Shown here in pieces: positions 24,375 through 29,777 of a stretch of DNA of 64,000 nucleotides (positions are counted from its first letter, which is position 1; the number at the start of each line of letters is the position of its first letter). The DNA is taken from positions 63,086,287 to 63,150,286 of the forward strand of contig NC_091121.1 of NCBI RefSeq assembly GCF_040183065.1. The letters run 5' to 3'. The notes beneath the pieces were generated by a model. It made no database searches. It was not told the DNA's origin and was given only the letters and a program-made list of their open reading frames with translations. The position numbers were made by a program, and so were the translations under genes. This DNA comes from Periplaneta americana. Taxonomy: Eukaryota > Arthropoda > Insecta > Blattodea > Blattidae.

Positions 24375-27300
24375 GGCTTTTAAGGAACCCGGAGGTTCAT
24401 TGCCGCCCTCACATAAGCCCGCCATTGGTCCCTATCCTGAGCAAGATTAATTCAGTCTCTACCATCATATCCCACCTCCCTCAAATCCATTTTAATATTA
24501 TCTTCACACCTACGTCTCTGCCTCCCCAAAGGTCTTTTTCCCTCCGGCCTCCCAATTAACACTCTATATGCATTTCTGGATTCGCCCACGTCATAATTCC
24601 CATTTTAATTGCATTAGCGACTGTACTGCCATCTCGTATTCGTTTACGGCGGACGGGTGGCGATCCTGGCGGTTGTTCTCTTCAAAGTGCTGCCGATTTT
24701 AACATAGCGATGAGTTATCTGTTACATATATGATCTAGGGTATGGGCTTACTGTGTGCCGGTTTATCCCTGGCACTGTGCAGATTTTTTTACCACTTATG
24801 ACACAAAACACTATTTACCTAGACTTGGAAAGCAAGTTATGGTATTTAAAAATAAGCCAATTGTCCTTAGGAACACAATAGAAATTTCTTGCCGCATGTT
24901 TCACGGGCAGAACGAGAGCCTCAACCAATATGCGCCTTGCTTGCGTAGTTAAAAATTACACTGTATTTAACATTTGCATATTAAATATGTAGGCCTACAA
25001 TTTATTGTAGCGTTTTATTCACTGTTTTCATGAAGGCCGATCTGAAAAATCCAGTTCAGATTCCTGGAGACTTGGAGCGCAACAACATGAAGCTTGCGGA
25101 CGAGCAAGGCGGTATCATGTATAAAGAAAACCAGATCAAATGGGCCGTGAGTATATCTTAAAACAAGCGAATGCATTATGCATCCATTAGATACCAAGAA
25201 ATTAGAAGGAATTCTATTAGAGAGAAATTATGCCTATTTTTGGGTGATCGCCTAATATGTTCATGTTTATGAACCCGTTATGTAAGAGATGTTACCTTTT
25301 TATTTCATGAGCTGCCCCAATAAGAAAGCGTTATATTATTTTATATTAATGTTGTTTGGCAGCCACCGGTGTACTTCAGACGGTAGCGTATTTGCTAGCT
25401 AATCACAGACAGCGTTCGGACGCGGGTTCGAATCCTGCTTAGGCTGGTTATCTGGTTGAGTTTTTTTCCGAGATTTCCCTAAATATACGACAAATATCCT
25501 GGGTAGCTCAGTTGGTAGAGCGTTGGTACGTGAAATCAAAGGTCCCGGGTTCGATGCCCGGCCCCGGAACAATTTTTCCCTCGAAATTATTCAAATCAAC
25601 TTTACAGGGAGTTATACCTGAAATCTTGATTTGCATAATACACGTCACTGTTCGTTAACAGGAAACCACAATTTAAGTCACACGGATTTAGTGTGCACTC
25701 GAAGTTGGTTGCTTGACGGTTGTCAGCCCACTTTGAGGTCTGTGGATATAGAGGGAAAAATTGGTTCGGTGCCGGGTAGAGTTCCCGGGTAGCTCAGTTG
25801 GTAGAGCGTTGGTACGTGAAACCACAGGTCCCGGGTTCGATGCCCGGCCCCGGAACAATTTTTCCCTCGAAATTATTCAAATATCACACAGTCACTTGGC
25901 CTCATCTTGCCAAATACTATCTCGCTATCACCAATTCAATCGACGGTAAATACATAGTCTCGCAGTTAATACAACGTTGTTAAATACTATTAAAATGTTT
26001 TGTTTACAAGTACCTACCTAGTTTACTTTGGATTTCTCAAGAATTTCCTTATTTCATACTAAAATCAGCTAATTCCTTTGTCTGAATGTTATTATCAGTT
26101 AAAATGTATTTTTTTCCTCTTTTCCAAAGTGATGCTCAGAATTTCCATTAAACTTAATAAGGCAATTAACGTTAAGAAATACAAATGTGACTAGTTGCAG
26201 GAAATGGGACCTAAAGTCGGATTTTTTTGGTGGTTTCAAAAAAAGGGTGACATACTAAGCATTTAAAAATTTCATAGTTCTAGGTGCTATAGTTTTTAAT
26301 ACATTACTTATTGAATATTGATATTACATTATGTACTTTTCGAGGAAAATGCAATTAAAGTTTTCATTCGTTTTCTTAGCAACTATAAGAAAGTTTTAGG
26401 TAGGCTATTTAAGAAGCACTGTGTAAAACTACGTCCTAGTTTATTATATAAAAAAGCCTACAGATAGCGCAAGATGCCAAAACATAGAAATGCAGTTGTT
26501 ACACCCCAAATTCGTTATTTTGTTCTCCTGTAAAATTTCCTTTTACGACTTTAGGTCCCTTTTCGCGCAATGGGTCACAAATAGAGATATGATTAAGGGA
26601 AGAGATAAACCTTTCGCTAGTATAATAATACAGTATATTTCAACATTTTTTCTTCAGAATTTATAGTCCTTTGGTAGTAAACATTGGCAAGCATAATAAA
26701 CCTTACCTGTATATCACTAAGCAATTTTGAAGCTTTTGAAAACCTAATCATGAAAATTTGTGGAGTATTTTGTTCAACCGGAGAGGATTTACATGATAAC
26801 TCAAGAAGTACTTAAGATATTTTAATTTAAAAAATATATATTTATATAAATATATGATCCTAGAGAATGTTGTTCATATGGAAGAACTATAAATGCATGT
26901 AAATTGTCATTAAAATATCTTACGTGTTTTTGTATTATCAGGTAATCGCTGTCCGACTGAGTAAAGAACTCCACATATTTTCATAAATAAAATAATAAAC
27001 AGTAGGTTTTCAAAAGCATTAAAATTGCTTGGTAATGTACAGATAGTGTATATTAAGCATGCCAATTTTTCAATTTTTATTTCCAAAGGATCTATAGAGT
27101 TTCAGAAAAAAAAGGTTGAAAATTGTACTAGCGGAAGGTGGACTTCACCTCTTAATATGTGGCAGAAAATCTGTGCCAAACAAAAAATTTGCCTTACAAT
27201 ATTTTATCTTACTCTTAAACGAATGGACGGGATTCACTCTTTTAGAGTGAGTAGTAAAGAACTTATCCAATATTTAAAATGAAATATCGTAAGGTAGAGG

Positions 27301-27521
27301 ACATCATTTGAAATATGAAAATACAAGGGTAGCAGGGAACGAAGGAATGAAACCTATTATGTAATCAATATTCGTTTTAACTTCTCCCTCCATTTAATCT
27401 TTAATATAAAGCGCAGAAAATCATTAAACGTGACTAAATTTATTTGAAAGGATTGTCCTTAATTTTGCAGGATGAATTCGCCAAGAAGTATGGTATTCCC
27501 CCAATGAAGCCCAAGGATTGA
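2476..27521 (+). CDS. Malate/L-lactate dehydrogenase family oxidoreductase (Ldh2 type), 9 exons
   Basis: Nine exons join with GT-AG borders in consistent phase: 2476-2743, 5152-5340, 9098-9159, 11309-11362, 13773-13871, 16755-16944, 21636-21790, 25036-25146, 27471-27521. They total 1179 nt, or 392 residues plus TGA. Family hallmarks occur in order: D-Y-K-G-H-F-S-H-G (77-85) with the conserved catalytic-region His, the glycine-rich GQNGLGGVVGN part (121-132), SNHYG (154-158), LGTNPMSFAAPG (about 194-205), DMATTSVAVGKIE, PLGG...HKGYALSLMVE, FPAGFKDRM, and the C-terminal NQIK...GIPPMKPKD. Members of this fold bind NAD(P)H and interconvert 2-oxoacids and 2-hydroxyacids such as malate or lactate; the substrate here cannot be told. 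The first 20 residues are rich in Arg/Lys/His without acids, like a mitochondrial presequence; starting at Met21 (2536) would give 372 residues, nearer the family norm. No frameshift or stop is seen, so the gene looks functional. Confidence 0.93.
2811..2895 (-). repeat. tRNA-derived SINE relic
   Basis: Read on the minus strand it begins with a good Pol III box A (TGTAGCTCAGTGGTTAGAGC) close to 2893. A clear box B was not found, so the copy is decayed or belongs to a SINE with a diverged head. It has no clean tRNA fold and is not a tRNA gene. Confidence 0.45.
3700..4345. mobile_element. Fold-back DNA element with TTAA target duplication
   Basis: A 646-bp element whose two halves are inverted copies of each other. 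The first about 90 bp match the last about 90 bp closely (ends GGcGTTAGGTACAGCTTACA), and weaker pairing runs inward for about 300 bp. TTAA lies at both borders (3696-3699 and 4346-4349), the duplication made by piggyBac and Kolobok elements. No transposase is present, so it is a non-autonomous element. It lies in intron 1, and the pre-mRNA could form a long hairpin. Confidence 0.75.
4541..4640 (+). repeat. tRNA-derived SINE
   Basis: Box A-like TGGCTTAGTGAATAGAGCG is followed about 35 bases later by box B-like GGTTCGAATC, then a non-tRNA body. This is a typical SINE head. The upstream 4365-4540 sequence may belong to the same composite repeat. Confidence 0.6.
5152..5340 (+). CDS. Dehydrogenase exon 2
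   Basis: Acceptor cttcttag before 5152, donor gt at 5341. Completes codon 90 and encodes MYILDIEEG through GIGLVVAR, ending after the first base of codon 153. It includes the Gly-rich stretch GLGGVVGN. Confidence 0.92.
6385..6581 (-). repeat. 5'-truncated SINE with 12-bp target duplication
   Basis: Minus-strand SINE body (contains the complement of taggttattttacgacgctt and the acctggttgagg segment) lacking its tRNA head. The A-rich tail appears as tttt-rich sequence at 6385-6400. ACTGTGAGCCTA is repeated exactly at 6373-6384 and 6582-6593, a perfect target duplication. A longer copy with the tRNA head is at 19637-19877. Confidence 0.8.
7540..7757 (+). mobile_element. LINE 3' end with ATT tail
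   Basis: The segment GAGAAGGCCTTATGGCCTTA (from about 7641) forms a stem-loop and matches the 3' ends of the LINE copies at 21843-23073 and 28500-32930. An AAATAAAACATT junction leads into a long ATT run (7681-7757). No coding part remains, so this is a strongly 5'-truncated copy. The left border is uncertain. Confidence 0.6.
8103..8714. repeat. MITE split by a LINE fragment
   Basis: Inverted ends of about 28 bp: left cgtcgttgttcctacaataa at 8103, right its complement ending at 8714. The inside is only about 200 bp once the LINE piece at 8221-8640 is set aside. No transposase seen; superfamily unknown. Confidence 0.6.
8221..8640 (-). mobile_element. RTE-like LINE 3' fragment
   Basis: Minus-strand frames give the C-terminal end of an RTE-type reverse transcriptase: 'KKRLQWYGHVKRMTEERLPR', then KRGRPAKTW, then EVWRLVSGRRR just before the stop, followed by a GAA repeat tail (complement at 8221-8241). 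These are standard RTE end motifs. At least two frameshifts and in-frame stops mark it as dead. It sits inside the MITE at 8103-8714. Confidence 0.75.
9098..9159 (+). CDS. Dehydrogenase exon 3
   Basis: 62-bp exon between ttttaag and gtaagt. Completes codon 153 and encodes SNHYGMASWYMDQALKEGLL. SNHYG is a family signature. Codon 153 reads Arg, where Gly is usual in the family. Confidence 0.9.
10451..10541. repeat. Palindromic hairpin element
   Basis: Two arms of about 40 bp (sharing GAGGTCTGAGAT and ATAAATCCAC in inverted order) surround a loop of about 11 bases. A degenerate relative of the left part and its upstream flank is at about 14790-14905, so it belongs to a small dispersed family. 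Confidence 0.6.
10549..10632 (+). repeat. MITE, family A, partial copy
   Basis: Matches the right-hand 85 bp of the 461-707 element, including its terminal ggattttgaatctgtaggat. It abuts the hairpin at 10451-10541. Confidence 0.6.
11309..11362 (+). CDS. Dehydrogenase exon 4
   Basis: 54-bp exon, tatttcag acceptor and gtgagt donor, phase 0 at both ends. Encodes GFTCSNTSPLVAPTGAKN (residues 174-191), the segment that leads to the LGTNP motif. Confidence 0.9.
12032..12120. repeat. Compact 36-bp-arm hairpin
   Basis: Arms 12032-12067 and 12085-12120 pair over 36 bp with three mismatches around a 17-base loop. The size resembles a precursor microRNA, but a tiny fold-back MITE is equally possible. 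It lies in intron 4. Confidence 0.7.
12189..12520 (+). repeat. Direct duplication of about 115 bp
   Basis: 12189-12305 and 12405-12520 share long matching runs (gtgtcgaaata, gaaacggaattgtagtggtt, ttattcgtatttag). This is a local duplication with about 100 bp between the copies. No function visible. Confidence 0.6.
13329..13747 (+). mobile_element. LINE reverse-transcriptase C-terminal fragment
   Basis: Translation in broken frames gives 'EALRIIFLALVQSLIHY', then 'LIKMCLTRNMDYPTNLIY', 'LLTYYHRNQIKHKSNRHEYR' and 'GASFGPRLYNKI', the usual end of a non-LTR ORF2 after the RT domain. Several stops and shifts show it is dead. It stops about 25 bases before exon 5. Confidence 0.65.
13773..13871 (+). 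CDS. Dehydrogenase exon 5
   Basis: 99-bp exon after tctgtcctacag, donor gtaaat, phase 0. Encodes residues 192-224 (KALGTNPMSFAAPG ... DMATTSVAVGK). Contains two of the strongest family motifs. Confidence 0.93.
14470..14600 (-). pseudogene. Mariner-type transposase C-terminal scrap
   Basis: The minus strand reads 'AAYFYDTGMQKLIHRYEKV', resembling the usual mariner tail with a F-x-x-G-x-x-K-L-x-x-R-x-x-K pattern. Only about 130 bp are left. Confidence 0.45.
15474..15524. repeat. ATA microsatellite
   Basis: About 17 ATA units, ending in a short ATG-containing run. No other element is attached. Confidence 0.85.
15990..16500 (-). pseudogene. hAT-like transposase fragment
   Basis: A 140-codon minus-strand open frame contains PPQPVLTRWKTWLDAVNYY, which matches the 'P-P-Q-P-V-x-T-R-W-x-T-W-L' stretch common to hAT-derived genes, followed by a helical region. 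It lacks the N-terminal zinc finger and C-terminal dimerisation domain, so it is a relic. No flanking inverted repeat was found. Confidence 0.5.
16755..16944 (+). CDS. Dehydrogenase exon 6
   Basis: 190-bp exon, cttaatag acceptor and gtaagt donor. Encodes residues 225-287 plus one base: IELFMKKGEKIPLGWAVGPD through PLGG...GHKGYALSLMVESLCGILGG. Ends in phase 1. Confidence 0.92.
18934..19500 (+). pseudogene. Truncated mariner transposase relic
   Basis: Starts with a mariner-like end (ttaggttgtctcataagtaa). Downstream frames read TALLKHHWEQDY, then CQVEGEGVVSEFVAHKWFQSF, and later a HELTPELAQRR-like piece. This is the N-terminal DNA-binding half of a mariner transposase, with several frameshifts. 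The catalytic half and right end are missing. Confidence 0.6.
19637..19877 (-). repeat. SINE with tRNA head
   Basis: Minus-strand copy: the head near 19877 carries box A-like TAACGGTTAGCGCGTCTG and box B-like GGCTCGATTCC, then the body shared with 6385-6581. It was inserted into a TATG repeat tract, so the target duplication is masked. Confidence 0.75.
19880..19944. repeat. TATG microsatellite
   Basis: About 15 tandem TATG units directly beside the SINE. Further TATG-like sequence on the SINE's other side suggests that the SINE split one tract. Confidence 0.9.
19959..21456 (+). mobile_element. DD41D Tc1/mariner-superfamily transposon
   Basis: A 1498-bp element flanked by TA on both sides, with long inverted ends of about 160 bp (starting CAGGGTGTTTCAAAAATACG). 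It encodes one transposase reading frame, damaged. The catalytic Asp spacing places it with the DD41D (rosa/Visitor-like) group. Confidence 0.85.
20213..21289 (+). pseudogene. DD41D transposase, damaged
   Basis: Reading starts at ATG 20213 (MYSNQELAEIHFM). A 4-base insertion near 20252 shifts the frame and an about 5-base insertion near 20560 shifts it back. CAG-to-TAG and TAT-to-TAA type stops lie near 20574 and 20595, and the rest is open to 21289. The N-terminal half holds two helix-turn-helix parts with GRGQPRSTTPEVQE between them. The catalytic core shows LFTDEAQF, FLHDGAPAHF and SPDLNPFDFYLWG. There are 41 residues between the second and third Asp (HD to FD). Expected full length is about 350 residues. 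With four lesions the copy is inactive but fairly young. Confidence 0.85.
21457..21547. repeat. TTTA/TTTG/TTTC microsatellite
   Basis: Runs of TTTA, then TTTG, then TTTC follow the DD41D element directly and end about 90 bases before exon 7. Confidence 0.85.
21636..21790 (+). CDS. Dehydrogenase exon 7
   Basis: 155-bp exon, cgttttcag acceptor and gtaaga donor. Completes codon 288 as Asp and encodes ALYGPFIRKW ... FFPAGFKDRM ... YLRKMPP (288-339). The F-x-x-x-F-K-x-R-M pattern is typical of the family's C-terminal lobe. A frame shadow with stops overlaps it. Confidence 0.92.
21843..23073 (+). mobile_element. 5'-truncated LINE, CR1/L2-like, with ATT tail
   Basis: Frames downstream of the RT domain resemble the C-terminus of ORF2 at 29778-32573: NLNWDTHIK, 'LVQTLILSHFDYCDVLFSDL', LRLYERRNLYSL, 'SSLYSSSFTVAISRQWNSLP', KSFKSKLENYL, stop near 22488. 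A 3' UTR follows with an internal ATT run (about 22690-22747), then the stem-loop segment (about 22965-23005), AAATAAACC and an ATT tail. Several frameshifts; the endonuclease and RT catalytic parts are absent. Begins 53 bases after exon 7. Confidence 0.8.
23209..23761 (-). mobile_element. Internally deleted TTAC-tailed LINE derivative with target duplication
   Basis: Minus-strand unit of 553 bp bounded by the exact repeat GCTTCTAGAAAT (23197-23208 and 23762-23773). Its 5' part (23761 down to about 23560) looks like the leader of an endonuclease/RT LINE; its 3' part encodes the RT C-terminal tail (KMDLREVGYDD, then RWRAYVRAAMNLRVP-like) and ends in about 33 AAGT units. The RT and nuclease between them are absent. 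Because both ends and the duplication are intact, it moved as a short unit. Confidence 0.75.
23938..24150 (-). repeat. MITE, family A, inverted copy
   Basis: Reverse complement of most of the 461-707 element, starting aatcctatagattcaaaatc. The other end has decayed. Confidence 0.6.
24320..24590 (-). mobile_element. 5'-truncated TTAC-tailed LINE copy
   Basis: 271-bp minus-strand 3' end of the same LINE family as 23209-23761, with TTAC repeats at 24320-24375. The 8-bp repeat TCATAATT lies at 24312-24319 and 24591-24598, a likely target duplication. Confidence 0.75.
25036..25146 (+). CDS. Dehydrogenase exon 8
   Basis: 111-bp exon between catgaag and gtgagt, phase 0. Encodes residues 340-376, with the PVQIPGDLERNNM and GGIMYKENQIKW stretches; family members have P-V-x-V-P-G-D-P-E-R here. 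Confidence 0.92.
25358..25496 (+). repeat. tRNA-derived SINE
   Basis: Box A-like region (GGTGTACTTCAGACGGTAGC) and box B GGTTCGAATCC near 25427, then a tctggttgagttttt body. Different head from the two copies that follow. Confidence 0.65.
25497..25650 (+). repeat. tRNA-derived SINE, copy 1 of a pair
   Basis: Box A TAGCTCAGTTGGTAGAGCG and box B GGTTCGATGCC are almost perfect, so Pol III could still recognise it. The acceptor stem does not close and a SINE body follows (cctcgaaattattcaaat), so it is not a tRNA gene. Confidence 0.75.
25788..25890 (+). repeat. tRNA-derived SINE, copy 2 of a pair
   Basis: Head identical to the 25497 copy apart from a few bases (gtgaaaccacaggtcccggg), same orientation, 290 bp downstream. 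Either two insertions or a local duplication. Confidence 0.75.
26195..26570. repeat. MITE with 25-bp inverted ends
   Basis: Ends share gggacctaaagtcg in inverted order (left about 26206-26219, right about 26545-26558). 376 bp, no coding capacity; target duplication not identified. Confidence 0.5.
26575..27165. repeat. Long degenerate fold-back
   Basis: The left half (about 26575-26825) pairs with the right half (about 26915-27165), with repeated blocks such as cttttgaaaacct, gatttacatgataac-like and cctttgg in inverted order. Arms are about 250 bp at perhaps 75-80 % match by eye, centre about 90 bp and very AT-rich. Probably an old MITE. Confidence 0.6.
27471..27521 (+). CDS. Dehydrogenase exon 9 (last)
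   Basis: Acceptor attttgcag. Encodes DEFAKKYGIPPMKPKD and TGA at 27519-27521. The GIPPM motif is the usual C-terminus of the family. The 3' UTR follows; an AATAAA at about 28136 is one possible polyadenylation signal. Confidence 0.92.
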   Translation, partial: DEFAKKYGIPPMKPKD

Positions 27522-27754
27522 ATCAGCTCTGCAAACTACTTTTCAAAATGTACTAGTGTTGGATCAACGTATCTGTCATTTGCTGCTTCGAATTGAAATT
27601 CAGTATGTTACTTCAAATATATAAATACGTCCTCGCCAACAACAAGATGATTTTAATGTGAAATGGTCAACCCAGCGAAACTATATGTTTTAATGTATTC
27701 GAAGTTTAAATATATTTTGAATAATATAATGTGAAATGTATGCATTTATTATCA

Positions 27755-27945
27755 GTTGTTCTTTAGTCAACTGTCTGAAGACAGGTCTGAACCTCACAAG
27801 TGATACCAAGAAGGCATCATTTATGAGGCAACAAGGCCAGGAGATAATGGGTATGGTAGCCAGTTCATTTCCCCCTCCATTGCATACATCGCCGACTAGC
27901 CACATATTACACTAGTCAGACTTCAGATGCATACAAACAATTATT
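27755..27945 (+). repeat. Dispersed repeat, family C, copy 1
   Basis: Shares tagtcaactgtccgaagaca-like and gataatggg...agtcagacttcag blocks with 40642-40798 and 63483-63630, always in the + orientation. No inverted ends or coding sequence; likely a SINE or an unlabelled repeat. Lies in or just after the dehydrogenase 3' UTR. Confidence 0.65.
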
Positions 27946-28681
27946 GTTCTTCCTCTGACACATATCGTCAAGTAAGATGTACTGCCTGATAATAGATGTT
28001 AAATACGCTCTCACACATTTCCTCATTATCGAAGAAAGTTAAGTTTAATTAATTTTCTGAATATTATAATGGTATCAGTTTTAGTTGGGCTTTTATCCCA
28101 TGTATTATTTAATTTGTGGATATTATACAAAAGAGAAATAAAAGTGTTTACAAACGTACGGTAGTCTGGTCTTAATATTGGGAGGTTGTGTTATGCCGAA
28201 TATGGGGCTCCCCATATTAGGAACACTATTTCTTCCCGGTGCTGAACGTATTGTGAACGGTCCGGAAAATCAAGGAAACTACGGATATGTATATTTCGAG
28301 GTTCCCTAAGACGATTTAAAACCTTTTCGAGAATGACGTCTGTTTTTGTGTCAGTAATTCTCCGCGGTAATTTCCGAACGGCTCATTTAATTGAACTGAA
28401 ATGTATGCCGGTCATCGGATGCGAAAATTACATTTGGGTTGAAATAATTGGTAAAAATAAACAGTTACAATATTGTTTGTTAGCCGGGTAAATAATGTGG
28501 AGACATCATTTGGTTTTTTTTTTTTTTTGCTGTCATGGCGGATAGCTGCTAGACACGTGTTATTACGCTCCGACTTAGGTGATTATTAGCAGCGGTTTTA
28601 GAGTGCATTACTATTTGAAAGTGTTTAAAAGTGTCGTGGTATATAATTTTGTGTTATTTCGCATTCGATTTCTACGACAAA

Positions 28682-29341
28682 ATGGGTGGAAATAGCAATA
28701 ATAAGAAGTCATCTCCCAGCGAGTTCTCCGAAGAAGCTGTCCGACGCGTCATGGTGGAAGCGTTGAAAGATCCCGGCATGCTGCAGGTACTGACGCAGGC
28801 CATCAGGACCGCCATTGTGGAGGACTTGAAACAAACTATTGCTGAAAACAGTGCTGTGATAGAAAGCCTGAAAACAGCTCTAGAGAAGAAGGACAGGCAC
28901 ATTAGGCAGCTCCAGATGAAGGTGGACGATCTGGAGCAATATCAGAGGCGACAGTGTTTACGGATTTTCGGTGTGAGTGAAAGTGAGTCTGAGAACACGG
29001 ACACTATCGCCATTGACGTGGCTTCTAAAATAGGAGTACAATTAACTGAAAGTGATATCGACAGAAGTCACCGAGTGGGGCGAAGAAACAGTGATAGGCC
29101 TCGGCCTATCATTGTCAAATTCGTCAGCTATAGAAAGAGAGCTGAGGTATTCAGAAACAAAAAACTGTTAAAGGGTAGTCTTGTTACCGTCCGTGAAGAT
29201 CTAACTAAAGCCAGGCATAATCTGTTAAAAGAATGCATAACTAAATACAGCTTGAAAAACGTGTGGACACAAGACGGAGACATTATTGTCAAAGTAGGCG
29301 AGCACAAACACAGAATTAAATGCCCAGAAGACATGATCTGA
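28682..29341 (+). CDS. LINE ORF1, RNA-binding protein
   Basis: 219 residues if started at ATG 28682 (MGGNSNNKKS); an in-frame ATG at 28631 also exists. About residues 40-95 form a heptad-like coiled coil (EKKDRHIRQLQMKVDDLEQY). An RRM-like domain follows with LRIFGVSE, DIDRSHRVGRR and RPIIVKFVSYRKRAEVFRNK, then the C-terminal half. This is the L1-ORF1-like type seen in many CR1/L2-group elements: a trimeric nucleic-acid chaperone that coats LINE RNA. No zinc knuckle is present. It is intact. Confidence 0.85.
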   Translation: MGGNSNNKKSSPSEFSEEAVRRVMVEALKDPGMLQVLTQAIRTAIVEDLKQTIAENSAVIESLKTALEKKDRHIRQLQMKVDDLEQYQRRQCLRIFGVSESESENTDTIAIDVASKIGVQLTESDIDRSHRVGRRNSDRPRPIIVKFVSYRKRAEVFRNKKLLKGSLVTVREDLTKARHNLLKECITKYSLKNVWTQDGDIIVKVGEHKHRIKCPEDMI

Positions 29342-29777
29342 ACGAGTCGGCTGCGTAAAACTAGTAAGGCAACTAATTTTAATATACTGCAATATTCAAT
29401 CTATATTAAATTTTACTCTATCAGTAACTTTACGTAATAATTAATTCTTTTTCATTCTTATTTTTATCATTTAGTACTGTAAGTCACTTTAACTTTTACC
29501 ATATAATAACGTTATTAATTAATTAATTATTTTTCTTCTTCACATTCTTTATCATTTAGTACTGTAATTTTAAGTTATTATTGCTAGAAAATAATTTAAA
29601 AACTTGAATTGCATATAAGTTGGTACAATTGAGAACAAAAAGCAGCATGTTCACCCGACAGTCCCTGAGGTCAGTGTACAGAGACCGGTCCCCTCTATTA
29701 ACACGAACAATAGCAATCCTACCTGCCCACTGCCCTGTACCGCAGACATACTCAAGGCTGCGCTTTCTTTCTCTCCT
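29342..29777 (+). other. LINE inter-ORF spacer
   Basis: 436 bp, AT-rich, with no other gene. The frame of ORF2 remains open for some distance upstream of ATG 29778, so the true start may lie further 5'. Confidence 0.5.

Larger units (their letters stand above)
21791..25035 (+). other. Intron 7 of dehydrogenase gene
   Basis: 3.2-kb intron, mostly retrotransposon: a truncated LINE (21843-23073), a short deleted LINE derivative (23209-23761), an inverted family A MITE (23938-24150) and a second TTAC-tailed LINE scrap (24320-24590). 24600-25030 shows nothing recognised. Confidence 0.8.
25147..27470 (+). other. Intron 8 of dehydrogenase gene
   Basis: 2.3-kb intron. Holds a SINE cluster (25358-25880), a short MITE (26195-26570) and a long degenerate fold-back (26575-27165). 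The last 300 bases before exon 9 show nothing. Confidence 0.75.

Noticed and set aside
25497-25860. tRNA genes
   Set aside because: Good Pol III boxes, but acceptor stems do not pair and SINE bodies follow; two near-identical copies lie in tandem.
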